From Leptospira levettii (GTDB lineage Bacteria > Spirochaetota > Leptospiria > Leptospirales > Leptospiraceae): 64,000 bases of DNA. The notes below the pieces were generated by a model, which saw only the letters and a list, made by a program, of their open reading frames with translations, did no database searches and was not told the DNA's origin. Made by a program: the position numbers and the translations under genes. Shown here piece by piece: positions 17,951 to 27,626 of this stretch (position 1 is the stretch's first letter; every line of letters begins with the position of its first letter). The DNA lies in the NCBI RefSeq assembly GCF_002812085.1, contig NZ_NPDM01000004.1, forward strand, positions 186,001 through 250,000, in the 5' to 3' direction.

Positions 17951-20716
17951 ATGCCTGAGACTATTACCGAAGACAAATCAAACAAAATTGCCGATAACGA
18001 CAAACTAACACCTCTATTCAATGAGGAAATTTATGTTCGTGCTGATGCAGGAACGGTGCCCGTTTCTAAATTCAAAATCTTTGACGATGTCATTGATGCA
18101 TATAAGGCAGAAAATCGTTTAGCAGAAGCTAAACAAAAAATCGAAGACCATTTCAAAGAACACCCTGAATCAATCTCCGCCAAATACATGTTAATGATCA
18201 TTTCTTTCATGGAAGATTCCATGGGTGATGCGAATTTGGTGAAGAACATTTTGGATTCTTTTAAAGCACATGCAAAATGGACTATCATTGAATACATTAC
18301 TGATTCTATTTTACGTTTTGGAGACCATAGACTTGCTCTCCGCGTGAAAGCAGAAGCACTTGATAAACTTAAAAAAAATAAAGAACTCAAAGTTGTTTTA
18401 GAAAAATTAGCAAAACAAGACCGCAAAAACCCTGAGATCGCAAAGAAGTATGGATTCTCCATTATGGAAGAAGACAAACCGAAAGCGATGTCTTATCTCA
18501 AACTTGCAGTTGAGATGTATGCAAAAAATAAAGAATACGTTCCGATGGAAGAAATTTGGCCTACCATCGTTCAAAACAATTATGAAGACGTAGCTTTTTT
18601 TGATAAAATTGAAAGGATCCTACTTGGCCAAAGAGAAAAAACTCGGTTAGTTGGTCTACTTTACCCAATTGTTGAGCCTTTTAAGGCGATGGAAGATTGG
18701 GATCATGTCATTTACTTCTTAAAGAAAATTTTAGAACACGAACCTGCTTCGCAAAAAGCAAGAAACGAACTCATTCGTTCATATAAACAAAAATATGCGG
18801 CGCACTCGTTACTCGAAGATTTTCTCAAGATGAGTGAACTTGGTAACAACCGTAAGCCGGTTAAACTTTGTATTACAAATTTCGAACGTAACATTGTATT
18901 TGATACTGGTAACTATGTAATGCATAGAAACTGGGGTGTTGGTAAAATTACATCCATCTCTCAAACGGGAGATTCAATCTTTGTTGATTTTGAAGAAAAG
19001 AAAGACCACAAACTTTCGATCCAAATGGCGATCACTTCTCTCAAACCATTGAAGAAAGATCACATTTGGGTACAACACTACGAAGATAAAAAAGGCATTA
19101 CTACCATGTTCCAAGAGAACTTGGCTGAATTCCTCAAACAACTCCTCACTTCTTACGAAAACCGAATGCTCATTTCTGATATGAAGAATGAACTCATCGG
19201 AACTTTTTTGAAAGCGGATGAGTGGTCAAAATGGTGGGCAAAAGTCAAAACCGTTCTCAAAAAAGAAGCCAACATCGGAATGAATCCTAAGAAAAAGGAT
19301 GAAGTGGTTTACCATGAAAAACCGATCACTCACTCCGAAACACTCACACAAAAATTCCAAGCTACCAATGACGTGAATAAAAAATTGGAAATCGCAATGG
19401 AAGCAGTGCGTGATTCTGACGAGGCTGCGGAAGCTGGTGAATTTTTTATCTCTCATTATGTGGAAGAAGAATCAGCAAGAGATATCATTCGAAAAATTTC
19501 TGCGTACCTTTATTTGGAAGAAGCAGGAAAAGCTTGGCCAACGGAAGAATTTTCACATAAAATCCGTGAACCTGAATTAAAAACCCTCATCCAAACTTTG
19601 ACAAAAGATGATGCTCTGAAAATTTCTAAGTCCTTAGAAAATACAGATATCAAAAAAGGGTTTAAAGATCTCATTCGTGCACACCACCCAGAAGCAATCA
19701 ATATCCTCATTGGATTACTTTTCGAAGTTCCAGTGAAGGTAAACAGATCTGTTTTCCAAAACTTGGTTGCTGATGAAAAGTATGCAGAACTCAATTTGTT
19801 TGTAGAAACTGTATCAAATAAATCAAAAGAAAACCCAGAAGTTTTCCTTTGGGTAGCAAAATCGATTTTATCTCATACTTGGAAATTTGATTGGTTAAAG
19901 GTAAGTGAAGAGGACTTGGTTCTCCGAGTTTTCCGTATCTTAAAACCTCTTGCTAAAATTGAAGACAAGGGAACCAAACTCAAAAACCAAGCAATGGACA
20001 TTTTGTTCGGAAAAGACAACAGTCTTCTTCGTGACATCTTAACCAATGCAGATGATGAGTATGTTCGTAAACTTTTTGCTCTATTCAAAGAAGTTCCTTA
20101 TGTGACTGATTTAGAAAAAGACCAATTGTATGCACTCATCAACGAACTCAAACCAAACATTGTATGGGATGAGTATGATTCAGAAGAAGATGCAGATGAT
20201 GATCCATTGGCAAACCTTCCACACGATGTGGTTCTTGTGACAAGACGTGCATTTAATGCAAAAAAACTTGAATTTGAACACCTTGTGAATGTTGAGATGG
20301 CTGAGAACTCTCGTGATATCGGTGAGGCCCAAGAAAAAGGGGACTTACGTGAGAACGCAGAATACAAAGCGGCGATGGAAAAACAAGTACAACTCCAAGC
20401 AGCAATCAAACGTTTGGAAGCAGAACTGAAAAGTGCTCGGATCTTAGATTTAAGTGATGTGAAAACAGAAAAAGTAGGAATTGGAACCACAGTTCGTTTG
20501 AAAAACAAACAAACTGGTGAGGTTGTCACTTACTCTATCTTAGGTGCATGGGATGCTGATACTGAAAAGAATATCATCTCTTACCAATCACCACTTGCGA
20601 AGTCTTTACTTGGTAAAAATACTGGCAATGAAGCAACTCTAGTTTTCGGTGCAACAGAAACAGTTTACGAAGTATTGGATATCGCTCGTTACTCAATGAC
20701 TGGACAGGAAGCCTGA
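17951..20716 (+). CDS. greA: Giant GreA transcript-cleavage factor with long N-terminal helical region and internal CarD/Tudor-like domain
   Basis: The last 160 of 921 residues (from about 760) are a complete GreA. The coiled-coil tip EKGDLRENAEY near residues 795-805 keeps the Asp and Glu that place Mg in the RNA polymerase secondary channel for cleavage of backtracked RNA. The C-terminal FKBP-like domain then runs to DIARY. Classical GreA is about 158 residues. The 760-residue extension is mostly helical with TPR-like character. Residues about 318-370 (GNYVMHRNWGVGKITSI through ITSLKPL) look like a CarD or UvrD-C-terminal Tudor domain, a fold that binds RNA polymerase. Long GreA forms occur in other spirochaetes. 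The 3' end overlaps the convergent M23 gene by 28 bases. Confidence 0.9.
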   Translation: MPETITEDKSNKIADNDKLTPLFNEEIYVRADAGTVPVSKFKIFDDVIDAYKAENRLAEAKQKIEDHFKEHPESISAKYMLMIISFMEDSMGDANLVKNILDSFKAHAKWTIIEYITDSILRFGDHRLALRVKAEALDKLKKNKELKVVLEKLAKQDRKNPEIAKKYGFSIMEEDKPKAMSYLKLAVEMYAKNKEYVPMEEIWPTIVQNNYEDVAFFDKIERILLGQREKTRLVGLLYPIVEPFKAMEDWDHVIYFLKKILEHEPASQKARNELIRSYKQKYAAHSLLEDFLKMSELGNNRKPVKLCITNFERNIVFDTGNYVMHRNWGVGKITSISQTGDSIFVDFEEKKDHKLSIQMAITSLKPLKKDHIWVQHYEDKKGITTMFQENLAEFLKQLLTSYENRMLISDMKNELIGTFLKADEWSKWWAKVKTVLKKEANIGMNPKKKDEVVYHEKPITHSETLTQKFQATNDVNKKLEIAMEAVRDSDEAAEAGEFFISHYVEEESARDIIRKISAYLYLEEAGKAWPTEEFSHKIREPELKTLIQTLTKDDALKISKSLENTDIKKGFKDLIRAHHPEAINILIGLLFEVPVKVNRSVFQNLVADEKYAELNLFVETVSNKSKENPEVFLWVAKSILSHTWKFDWLKVSEEDLVLRVFRILKPLAKIEDKGTKLKNQAMDILFGKDNSLLRDILTNADDEYVRKLFALFKEVPYVTDLEKDQLYALINELKPNIVWDEYDSEEDADDDPLANLPHDVVLVTRRAFNAKKLEFEHLVNVEMAENSRDIGEAQEKGDLRENAEYKAAMEKQVQLQAAIKRLEAELKSARILDLSDVKTEKVGIGTTVRLKNKQTGEVVTYSILGAWDADTEKNIISYQSPLAKSLLGKNTGNEATLVFGATETVYEVLDIARYSMTGQEA

Positions 20717-22500
20717 AGGTCTTCCCTCCAACCATTTGTAGAAATTAGATCCAAAAACGGTTCGGAATTATTTCCGGTAAAATCAGAGGCCTTAACTTCC
20801 AAAAGAAGATAAGGCCTTTCTTTTTGTAAACTCTTTGGAATGAGAACTCGAATCGCACTCCTGTCGGGATCGTATTCATATGGAAAACTTTGCCCATCTA
20901 CGAGTAATTCTACATTGGTTCGAAACCCACTCCCCACATCAGATAATCCATAGTATTTTTCTTCCATACAATGGTTTCGTACTTCTGGAAGTTCAATGTA
21001 CCTTGCAATTGATGTCATCGGAAAAACGTTAGGTGGTGTTTCATCTGATAAAACCATAAGAAAGCCAACTTTTGTTAATTTGAAACTAAAACCATTTGGT
21101 TTTCGTTTTGGTTGTATGCCTTGGAATTTGCCAATAGAAGAATCAAAAAAATATAAAGAATCTTTGATAGAAGGGGTAAATCCTAAATTCATCTCACCTT
21201 GGCCTTCACCTTTCCAACTCATTCGTTTGGTATCAACTTGGTAAATTTTACCCTTTAATGGAAGTCCCTTTGGGATTTTGAATGGAATTTCTTTTTCGAA
21301 TATCTCTGTAATGAGTAAACTTCCATCACCTGAAATTTCAGCTTTGGTTAGGTCTATGGAGACAACACCATCCAATGATTTGTATTTGTTTCCTGTTTTT
21401 TTGCTGATTTGTTTTACACTGAGATCTGGTGTTTGTTCTTCATGGATAATATCAAAAAATACAGAAGATACATTTCCTGTTGCATCCCGTAAGGAAGCTT
21501 GGACCTGGACCTTTTCTTTTTTCGGAAATGAACTGAGATTGATCGAATAACCTTCCTCTTTGAAGAGTTTTGGTTGTTCATACATATGATAAAAATACAC
21601 AGGTGGTGACAACGAAGAGCGATTGATATCATAAAATTGGTGTTTTTGTGATTTGTCTTCAAAGGATAAGAAGTCAAAGTTTCTTGAGAAAACTGATTTC
21701 CCGTTCACGAATAAATCCATTCCATACACATTGTTCTTGTTTCTAGATCGAATTTTGTCATAACCACTTAAACGAATTCGAATCTTGCCTGTTAGTTGGA
21801 TGGAAGAGAACTTATCACCTTGTTCTGTGTACAATTCAAATTTTCCCTTTCCAATTTCTTTCGCAGTGAGAAGGAGAGGTTTTTCCAATCCGTCTCCTTC
21901 TAAAAACATAGAGATGATGGTTGGTGGAGTAACATCCTTTTGGTGGATTTCAGAAAAATAAAGCGGATTGATATTTCCTTTTTCGGATCTAAATTCTAAA
22001 TGCAGGTGAGGAGGACCAGATCCAGTTTCCCCTGTTTTTCCAATCGCATTGCCTTTTTTGGTAACAAACATTCCTGGAGGTAGTTTGAGTTGGAATCCTG
22101 TGGGGTCACCCATTAGGAGTAGGGCTCTTCTTAAGAGTTCTAATTCATACAAGGTTCCGCCAAAGGAGTGTAAGTGGGCATACTTTGATTTGATTTTGTA
22201 TTTAGGATTGTATAAATTTAATGAGAGTCCATAACCTGTTTTGGAATAACTGATTTCTTCCACATAACCGTCAAAAGTGGCGAGGATATTGTGGCCGTTC
22301 AATCCATATGATTTAAAGTCTGAACCTAAATGTAGGTTATGGTTTCTGATTTCAGCAAAAGTTCCGGATACGGGAGAATAATATGGCAGTGGAAATCCAA
22401 CTTCTGAATGAGGGATTTCTGGAATTTTTGATTCAGCAAATAAGCTGGGTGCCAAAAAAATTAAGGATAATCCAAAAGTACAAATCTCTCTAGGCCGCAT
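20689..22500 (-). CDS. Exported M23-family (LytM-type) peptidase domain protein
   Basis: The 603-residue protein begins with a signal peptide (MRPREICTFGLSLIFLAPSLFAES). An N-terminal M23 domain (about 30-190) follows, with the zinc motifs HLGSDF, KYAHLHSF and GPPHLHLEF, so the catalytic His/Asp set appears intact. Such enzymes cut peptidoglycan cross-bridges or, when degenerate, activate amidases. The C-terminal 400 residues look like beta-sandwich repeats (for example LRDATGNVSSVFFDI and VKASDFTGNNSEPFLDL) of unknown binding role. It acts in the periplasm or at the cell surface. Its end overlaps greA. Confidence 0.88.
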   Translation of the reverse strand: MRPREICTFGLSLIFLAPSLFAESKIPEIPHSEVGFPLPYYSPVSGTFAEIRNHNLHLGSDFKSYGLNGHNILATFDGYVEEISYSKTGYGLSLNLYNPKYKIKSKYAHLHSFGGTLYELELLRRALLLMGDPTGFQLKLPPGMFVTKKGNAIGKTGETGSGPPHLHLEFRSEKGNINPLYFSEIHQKDVTPPTIISMFLEGDGLEKPLLLTAKEIGKGKFELYTEQGDKFSSIQLTGKIRIRLSGYDKIRSRNKNNVYGMDLFVNGKSVFSRNFDFLSFEDKSQKHQFYDINRSSLSPPVYFYHMYEQPKLFKEEGYSINLSSFPKKEKVQVQASLRDATGNVSSVFFDIIHEEQTPDLSVKQISKKTGNKYKSLDGVVSIDLTKAEISGDGSLLITEIFEKEIPFKIPKGLPLKGKIYQVDTKRMSWKGEGQGEMNLGFTPSIKDSLYFFDSSIGKFQGIQPKRKPNGFSFKLTKVGFLMVLSDETPPNVFPMTSIARYIELPEVRNHCMEEKYYGLSDVGSGFRTNVELLVDGQSFPYEYDPDRSAIRVLIPKSLQKERPYLLLEVKASDFTGNNSEPFLDLISTNGWREDLQASCPVIE

Positions 22501-22578
22501 GGGAAAAGTAGAAACCTACCACATACTTTGTCATGCTTTTCCTTCTGGAAAAGGAAATTCTCTTCGGTTTCGATTCCC

Positions 22579-22606
22579 TTGACAAACTAGACTTGAGACC
22601 TAGTAT
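22579..22606 (+). promoter_or_regulatory. Putative sigma-70-type promoter of the lptE-like/fur/tgt genes
   Basis: TTGACA (22579-22584), a 16-base spacer and TAGTAT (22601-22606) give a perfect -35 and a four-of-six -10. The start would be near 22613, leaving a leader of about 12 bases before the ATG at 22625. Confidence 0.55.
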
Positions 22607-22624
22607 GACAGGGAACAAATTCCC

Positions 22625-23176
22625 ATGAAACAAGGTGCCATCATTTTACTCTTTCTTACCGTCTCTGGTTGTTCCTTTCTATTTAAGGAACCTGGCAGAC
22701 CACCAAAAATCGATGGAGTTCCCGTTCCAGATTCCAAAAGACTTTTGTACATTCAAAATGTAAGAAACAATACCTATTCACCAGGGATGCACACCCGTCT
22801 CACACAAATGATCATGGAAGAAATTGATCGGAGAGGAAGGTTCATCACAACACGTGAAAAAACTCTCGCGAAATACCGCTTGTATGCGGAAATTGTCCAC
22901 TACCAAAAAGTGGGGGATCTCATGGATTTGGCTGACCAACACATCACTTCTGAATTATTTGTGGTCACTCGAGTGGAAATCATTGAAGCCGAAACGGGAG
23001 TCAAAATTCCCATGGAGCGAAGTGAAATTCCTGGGAGGGTGCATTTTTCGACCCAAATTGGGTATCGGGAATCTGAACTAGAAGCTCAGAATCGACTGTT
23101 ACGAGTGATGGCCCTTCGCATTGCAGAAGAAGCAGAAAGGGCTTGGTATTATTCTCTCTCTGGTGTTTTGAATTAA
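22625..23176 (+). CDS. LptE-like LPS-assembly lipoprotein
   Basis: This 183-residue lipoprotein has a type II signal peptide (IILLFLTVSGCS, lipid on Cys16). The body follows the LptE pattern: a strand and loop IQNVRNNTYSPGMHTRLTQ, a helix IMEEIDRRGRFI, and a following strand YRLYAEIVHYQKV. LptE plugs the LptD barrel in the outer membrane during LPS insertion. Sequence conservation in this family is low, so the call rests on layout and on the fact that Leptospira makes LPS. It is followed 25 bases later by a Fur-family gene. Confidence 0.7.
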   Translation: MKQGAIILLFLTVSGCSFLFKEPGRPPKIDGVPVPDSKRLLYIQNVRNNTYSPGMHTRLTQMIMEEIDRRGRFITTREKTLAKYRLYAEIVHYQKVGDLMDLADQHITSELFVVTRVEIIEAETGVKIPMERSEIPGRVHFSTQIGYRESELEAQNRLLRVMALRIAEEAERAWYYSLSGVLN

Positions 23177-23201
23177 TTTACTTATTTAGGAGATTTAACC
23201 C

Positions 23202-23681
23202 TTGCAAAACGATCCTATTTCCAATGAAGACACAAAAAAAGAGATGCTCGCCTTTGAAGAATATCTCAAAGAAAAAGGTTTAAAAATTACAAACCAACGT
23301 TTGTTAGTTGCGCAAAAGATTTTTTCTTCTCATAACCACTTTACGGCGGAAGGTTTGCTCGACGAACTAAAAGACAATAAAGACCGCATCTCAAAGGCTA
23401 CTATTTACCGGATCCTTGCGATTATGGTAGAAGCTGGACTTCTCGAAGAACATGATTTCGGTAAGGATTATAAATACTACGAACACATCATTGGTCACGA
23501 ACACCATGATCATATCATTTGTATGCAATGTGGTCGTATTGTTGAATTCATTGACGAACGGATCGAAGAATTACAAAACAAAGCTGCTTCCGAAAATGGG
23601 TTTACCATCACTGGGCATAGTTTGAATATTTTTGGGAATTGTTTGAACTTTGCAAATTGCGAACATAAGAACAAAAAGTAG
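23202..23681 (+). CDS. Fur-family metalloregulator
   Basis: The 159-residue protein has the Fur layout: a winged helix with [18 protein letters not shown] (about 65-82), then the metal-binding dimerisation domain with [13 protein letters not shown] and a second Cys set, CLNFANC, near the C-terminus for the structural zinc. It represses or activates genes in response to iron, zinc, manganese or peroxide; which subtype (Fur, Zur, PerR) is not decided by the sequence alone. The start is TTG at 23202, chosen because aggaga lies 8 bases upstream. It overlaps tgt by one base. Confidence 0.9.
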   Translation: MQNDPISNEDTKKEMLAFEEYLKEKGLKITNQRLLVAQKIFSSHNHFTAEGLLDELKDNKDRISKATIYRILAIMVEAGLLEEHDFGKDYKYYEHIIGHEHHDHIICMQCGRIVEFIDERIEELQNKAASENGFTITGHSLNIFGNCLNFANCEHKNKK

Positions 23682-24796
23682 TGACTTCGATATTTAAAGA
23701 AGGGGTCTACGATACCGGCTCGTATGCAAGGACTGGTACATTAACTCTAGGTGGGATTCAAATCCCAACACCTATTTTTATGCCAGTGGGTACTCGGGGT
23801 AGCATCAAATCGCTTACATCGGAAGACATAAGCGAATTGGGTTATGAACTCATTCTTGCTAATACCTACCATTTGTATTTAAAACCAGGGAAAGAAGTTT
23901 TGGACCATTTTGCCGGTCTGAAAAATTTCATGTCTTACAAAAAAGCATTACTCACAGACTCTGGTGGGTTCCAAGTTTTTAGCCTGGCGAGTCTCTTTAA
24001 ATTTGAAGACGATGGTGTGCGTTTCCAATCCCATATTGACGGGAGTTATCATAAATTCACACCTGCCTCTGTCATTGATGTACAGCGCTCCATTGGCTCT
24101 GATATCATGATGGTTCTCGATGACTGTGCCCCATACGGAAGTGATACCAAACGTTTGGAACTTGCCCTGGAAAGGACACATCGTTGGGCCAAGGAATCCT
24201 ATCAGTATTGGATGGAAAATCCAAACGGGCAAAATGTATTCCCAATTGTCCAAGGAGGTGTGAACGAATCCCTGCGCCTTCGGAGTTTAGAAACCCTTCA
24301 GAATATAGCCTTCCCGGGGATTGCCATTGGGGGACTCAGTGTTGGGGAACCTAGGCCAGAATACATTCGTATATTGGAATGTATGGCTCCTTATTTGGAT
24401 AAACAAAGGCCACATTACCTGATGGGTGTTGGAACTGTTGTGGACATCCTAGAAGGAGTCAAAAATGGAATCGATATGTTTGATTGTGTTTTGCCGACAC
24501 GAAACGCAAGAAATGGGCAAGTATTTACATCTAGAGGCAAAATTAACCTACGAAATGAATCCCATCGATTGAGTGAGTTACCCATTGATCCCGAATGTGA
24601 ATGTAAAGTATGTAAAACATATAGTCTTGGTTACATTCGTCATCTACATAAAGTAAAGGAATTAACCGCGTTTTCCTTATCCACCTACCATAACTTATTT
24701 TTTATGCAAAGCTTCATGGAAAAGTTGCGAAAGTCCATAGAAATAGGCAATTTTCGGCCATTTTATGAGCATTGGAAAAATTTGTTTGGTAGCTAA
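23681..24796 (+). CDS. tgt: tRNA-guanine transglycosylase (queuine tRNA-ribosyltransferase)
   Basis: Tgt exchanges the wobble guanine of GUN-anticodon tRNAs for preQ1 during queuosine synthesis. The 371-residue length is typical. It shows the substrate-pocket segment [12 protein letters not shown] with the proton-acceptor Asp, IVQGG, the nucleophile Asp in [17 protein letters not shown], and the zinc site C-x-C-x2-C ([10 protein letters not shown]) with a later His. The GTG start overlaps the fur-type gene's TAG by one base, so translation is coupled. Confidence 0.97.
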   Translation: MTSIFKEGVYDTGSYARTGTLTLGGIQIPTPIFMPVGTRGSIKSLTSEDISELGYELILANTYHLYLKPGKEVLDHFAGLKNFMSYKKALLTDSGGFQVFSLASLFKFEDDGVRFQSHIDGSYHKFTPASVIDVQRSIGSDIMMVLDDCAPYGSDTKRLELALERTHRWAKESYQYWMENPNGQNVFPIVQGGVNESLRLRSLETLQNIAFPGIAIGGLSVGEPRPEYIRILECMAPYLDKQRPHYLMGVGTVVDILEGVKNGIDMFDCVLPTRNARNGQVFTSRGKINLRNESHRLSELPIDPECECKVCKTYSLGYIRHLHKVKELTAFSLSTYHNLFFMQSFMEKLRKSIEIGNFRPFYEHWKNLFGS

Positions 24797-24806
24797 AATT
24801 ATTAGG

Positions 24807-24835
24807 TTGACGTACCTATTTTTTTTGAATGCAAT
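24807..24835 (+). promoter_or_regulatory. Putative promoter of the STAS protein gene
   Basis: TTGACG (24807-24812), 17 bases, then TGCAAT (24830-24835) matches the housekeeping consensus at five and four of six positions. A leader of about 48 bases with gaggag before the start at 24890 would follow. Confidence 0.4.
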
Positions 24836-24889
24836 TGTACCGTCATTTCTACATTGATTGTAGCTTCATTGAGGAGTCTCTAGACACAC

Positions 24890-25225
24890 ATGGAAATCAC
24901 CAGAAGGGAAAAAGATAAAATCGTAGTACTCGATATTAACGGGGAAATCGACCTTTATAACGCGCCTGAGATCAAGGATGTAATTGCCAAATTGATCGAA
25001 GAACAAAAGTATTGCATCGTCATCAATCTCGAGAAGGTATCTTATATCGACTCTTCCGGAATTGGAGCTTTAATTTCAAGTTTGTCCAACCTGAAAAAAT
25101 ACCAAGGTGGATTAAAGATCATCAACGTGGCAGGTTCTGTCCGTAAGGTATTTGAACTCACTAAGTTGACTTCATTTTTTGAAATTTTCGATAGCGAAGA
25201 CGAAGCAGTCACAGCTTTCAAATAA
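24890..25225 (+). CDS. STAS-domain anti-sigma factor antagonist (SpoIIAA-like)
   Basis: The 111-residue protein is a single STAS domain with the phosphorylatable-serine segment VSYIDSSGIGAL near residues 50-61, as in SpoIIAA and RsbV. In partner-switching systems the unphosphorylated form frees a sigma factor or another effector from an HATPase-type anti-sigma kinase. No cognate kinase or PP2C phosphatase is adjacent. An orphan HATPase-like protein lies at 3579-4415 and another STAS protein at 61387-62262. It is followed by the LysM lipoprotein gene after 65 bases. Confidence 0.93.
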   Translation: MEITRREKDKIVVLDINGEIDLYNAPEIKDVIAKLIEEQKYCIVINLEKVSYIDSSGIGALISSLSNLKKYQGGLKIINVAGSVRKVFELTKLTSFFEIFDSEDEAVTAFK

Positions 25226-25290
25226 AAGAGGAAGCGTATATGCGCTTCTCTCTTTTTTTCACCCCCCTACCAAACATTAAGGAGTTTGTT

Positions 25291-26691
25291 ATGTTAAGAA
25301 AGAAAAAGACATCTGTCTTTCTCTCCGCTTTGGTATTGTTCTCAGCAGGTTTTGTAAACTGCTCCCAAGAACTACCTCTCAAAGAATTAGCTTTGGCAAA
25401 ATCTCAAGTAGAGAGAGCTGAACGACTTTCCGCAGAAGAATATGCACCAGAAGAATATTCTGAGGCAAAAAAAAGTTTAGTATCAGCAAATGAATTTGCT
25501 GCGGAAGAAAAAGCATCGGATTCCAAAAAGAGTGCCGATTATGCAATTTCAAAAGCATATGATGCATTGGAAAAAACATTACCGAAGTTAGCTGCAAAAT
25601 CAAGAGAAGAAGCAGTTACTGCTATTGATGCAGCTGACGAAGCTTATGCTTCTGAATACACTCCTGAAGAATATAAAAAAGCAGTGAGTGCAAGAGATGC
25701 AGGTGAAACCAAATTAGCACAAGCTGATGCAAGCCTTGCTTCTTACTTACGTGAAGACAAAGACGAAACTGCAAAAGAATTAAAAAGAACTGTTGCTTTA
25801 CAAGAATATGAAGATGCTCATAACCAATTCCAAGAAGCATCAAAGATCAGTTCAGACGCAAGGAAAGTTGCACTTGAGAAATCAGGTGGTGCACTTGTTA
25901 AATCTGCAGATGAAGTAGACGCATTACTCGACAAAGCAGCATCCTATTCAAAAGCAGGAAACCCTGCCATTGATGAAGAAAAAGCAAGAGTGGCATCGGC
26001 AAGAGAAGACATCCAAGCTGGTAAATTAAAATCAGCGGACGAAAAAATCAAAGCTGCTCGATTGGCATCTGCTTCCTTATTGCAAGATTCTATCAAAGAC
26101 CATGCAAAAAATCGAAATGCACAAGCACGTGAAGTGGTTGAAGATGCAAATGTTCGCTTTGGCGAGTTAAATGCAGAAACCTATCTTAAATCCAATGCAA
26201 AAGAATCTTATGCAAGCACACAAGAAAACCTTGGTGCATCCAATGAATCATTACAAGCATCTGGTAACTTACTAGAGCAAGATAAGTTTGAAGATTCGAT
26301 TGCACAGTCCGAGGAAGCAATTCGATTGGCTGAAATTTCGATCGACCAAATTGAAACTCTCAAAGGAAAAAACAATGTTGCGAAAAAAGATCGCAAAACT
26401 GTAGAAACTACTGAGACTACAACGACTGAAACAAAAGATACTAAGGCATCTTCTTCGCAAGTGGAAGAATTGTCTGGCGGTTGGAAACGATACACAGTGG
26501 AAAAATCCAATCCAGCAGATTGCCTCTGGAGAATTGCTGATCGTGAAGATATCTATAGTGATGCAAAACTTTGGCCACGTATTTTTGAAGCGAATCGTAA
26601 ATACATTCGTAACAAAAATCTAATTTATCCAAAACAAAAACTCAATATCCCACCAAAAACCGGGAAAATTGGAAAAGCTCCAAAGCAATAA
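25291..26691 (+). CDS. LysM-domain lipoprotein with internal repeats
   Basis: From ATG 25291 (aaggag at 25279-25284) the protein has 466 residues. A lipoprotein signal peptide ends in SAGFVNC. Most of the body is Ala/Glu/Lys-rich helix carrying related repeats that begin with an E-Y-x-P-E-E-Y pattern (EEYAPEEYSEAKKSL; SEYTPEEYKKAVSA) and a more diverged copy, AETYLKSNAKESYAS. The C-terminal 55 residues form a LysM module (CLWRIADREDIYSDAKLWPRIFEAN, split here only for description) ending in QKLNIP, which binds peptidoglycan. It is probably an envelope-anchored structural protein that tethers a membrane to the wall. A longer frame from 25240 lacks a better start site. Confidence 0.85.
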   Translation: MLRKKKTSVFLSALVLFSAGFVNCSQELPLKELALAKSQVERAERLSAEEYAPEEYSEAKKSLVSANEFAAEEKASDSKKSADYAISKAYDALEKTLPKLAAKSREEAVTAIDAADEAYASEYTPEEYKKAVSARDAGETKLAQADASLASYLREDKDETAKELKRTVALQEYEDAHNQFQEASKISSDARKVALEKSGGALVKSADEVDALLDKAASYSKAGNPAIDEEKARVASAREDIQAGKLKSADEKIKAARLASASLLQDSIKDHAKNRNAQAREVVEDANVRFGELNAETYLKSNAKESYASTQENLGASNESLQASGNLLEQDKFEDSIAQSEEAIRLAEISIDQIETLKGKNNVAKKDRKTVETTETTTTETKDTKASSSQVEELSGGWKRYTVEKSNPADCLWRIADREDIYSDAKLWPRIFEANRKYIRNKNLIYPKQKLNIPPKTGKIGKAPKQ

Positions 26692-26710
26692 ACATTGTTT
26701 AGGTGATGTG

Positions 26711-26740
26711 AAAAAAGCTGTCGTAAAGACAGCTTTTTTT
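26711..26740 (+). terminator. Rho-independent terminator after the LysM lipoprotein gene
   Basis: AAAAAAGCTGTC (26711-26722) pairs perfectly with GACAGCTTTTTT (26728-26739) around a 5-base loop, ending in a T tract. It separates the lipoprotein gene from nadC. Confidence 0.9.
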
Positions 26741-26756
26741 TTGTCTAAATTATAGG

Positions 26757-27626
26757 ATGAATATGAATAGAGGATATACAACTCCCATAACATCAATCAC
26801 AGAAAAAGACTTTGAAACCTTGGTCCAATTGGCCTTGGAAGAAGATTTGCCTGCAGGAGACATTACAACGGATACTTTGTTCTCCGTTGAGGACTCGTGT
26901 ACAGCAATTTTACTAGCGAAAGAAGAAGGTGTGTTGTGTGGACTTTCTGTGATACCTTGCCTAATTCAAAAATCGAAAACAAATGTAACTTGGAATCAGA
27001 TTTTGGAAGATGGTGCTTCTTTATCCAAAGGAACAATCATTGGCGAGTTAAAAGGATCTCTCGTTGGCATTTTAAAAATGGAACGAATTTTACTCAATTT
27101 TATACAATACCTTTCGGGTATTGCCACAAATGCTAATCGGGTTGCCAAACAATTCCCAAATCTCCTCATCCTAGATACGAGAAAGACCTTACCTGGTTAT
27201 CGAAAATTAGCAAAATATGCGGTGTACACTGGGGGCGGTGCCAATCATCGCATCAACTTGTCCGATATGGCGATGTTAAAGGACAACCATATAACAAAAG
27301 CAGGTTCGATTCAATCAGCCGTGTATATGGTTCGGCAAAAAAATCCAGGAAAAAAAATTGAATTAGAAATTGATGGGCTTTCCCAATTAGAGGATGCCAT
27401 TGAAGCCGAACCAGATATCCTTCTATTGGATAATTTTTCTGATATCGATACTGAAAAAGCAATTTCTATCTTAAAAGAAAAAGCACCAGAGATTCGAATC
27501 GAATGTTCTGGAGGCATTACTCCCGATAAATTAAATTTTTTATCTAAATTTGATGGGATTGGTGTGAGTATGGGATATTTAACTCATACAGTGAAATTTT
27601 TGGACATTAGTTTGGATATCAAATAA
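26757..27626 (+). CDS. nadC: Nicotinate-nucleotide pyrophosphorylase (quinolinate phosphoribosyltransferase)
   Basis: NadC converts quinolinate and PRPP to nicotinate mononucleotide in de novo NAD synthesis. The 289-residue protein shows LALEEDLPAGDITTD, the substrate-binding RILLNFIQYLSGIATNA, DTRKTLPGYRKLAKYAV, GGGANHRINLSD and KDNHI, all family hallmarks. Starts at 26757 and 26763 are both possible; the second is slightly better spaced from the agga at 26754. The stop overlaps the rel start by one base (TAATG), so the two are coupled. Confidence 0.97.
   Translation: MNMNRGYTTPITSITEKDFETLVQLALEEDLPAGDITTDTLFSVEDSCTAILLAKEEGVLCGLSVIPCLIQKSKTNVTWNQILEDGASLSKGTIIGELKGSLVGILKMERILLNFIQYLSGIATNANRVAKQFPNLLILDTRKTLPGYRKLAKYAVYTGGGANHRINLSDMAMLKDNHITKAGSIQSAVYMVRQKNPGKKIELEIDGLSQLEDAIEAEPDILLLDNFSDIDTEKAISILKEKAPEIRIECSGGITPDKLNFLSKFDGIGVSMGYLTHTVKFLDISLDIK

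Noticed and set aside
17986..17993. GCCGATAA near the start of greA
   Set aside because: It lies inside the coding sequence and lacks a TAAA at the required distance.
25379..25843. Minus-strand Leu/His-rich frames opposite the LysM lipoprotein
   Set aside because: They arise from the Ala/Glu/Lys-rich codons of the real gene read in reverse.
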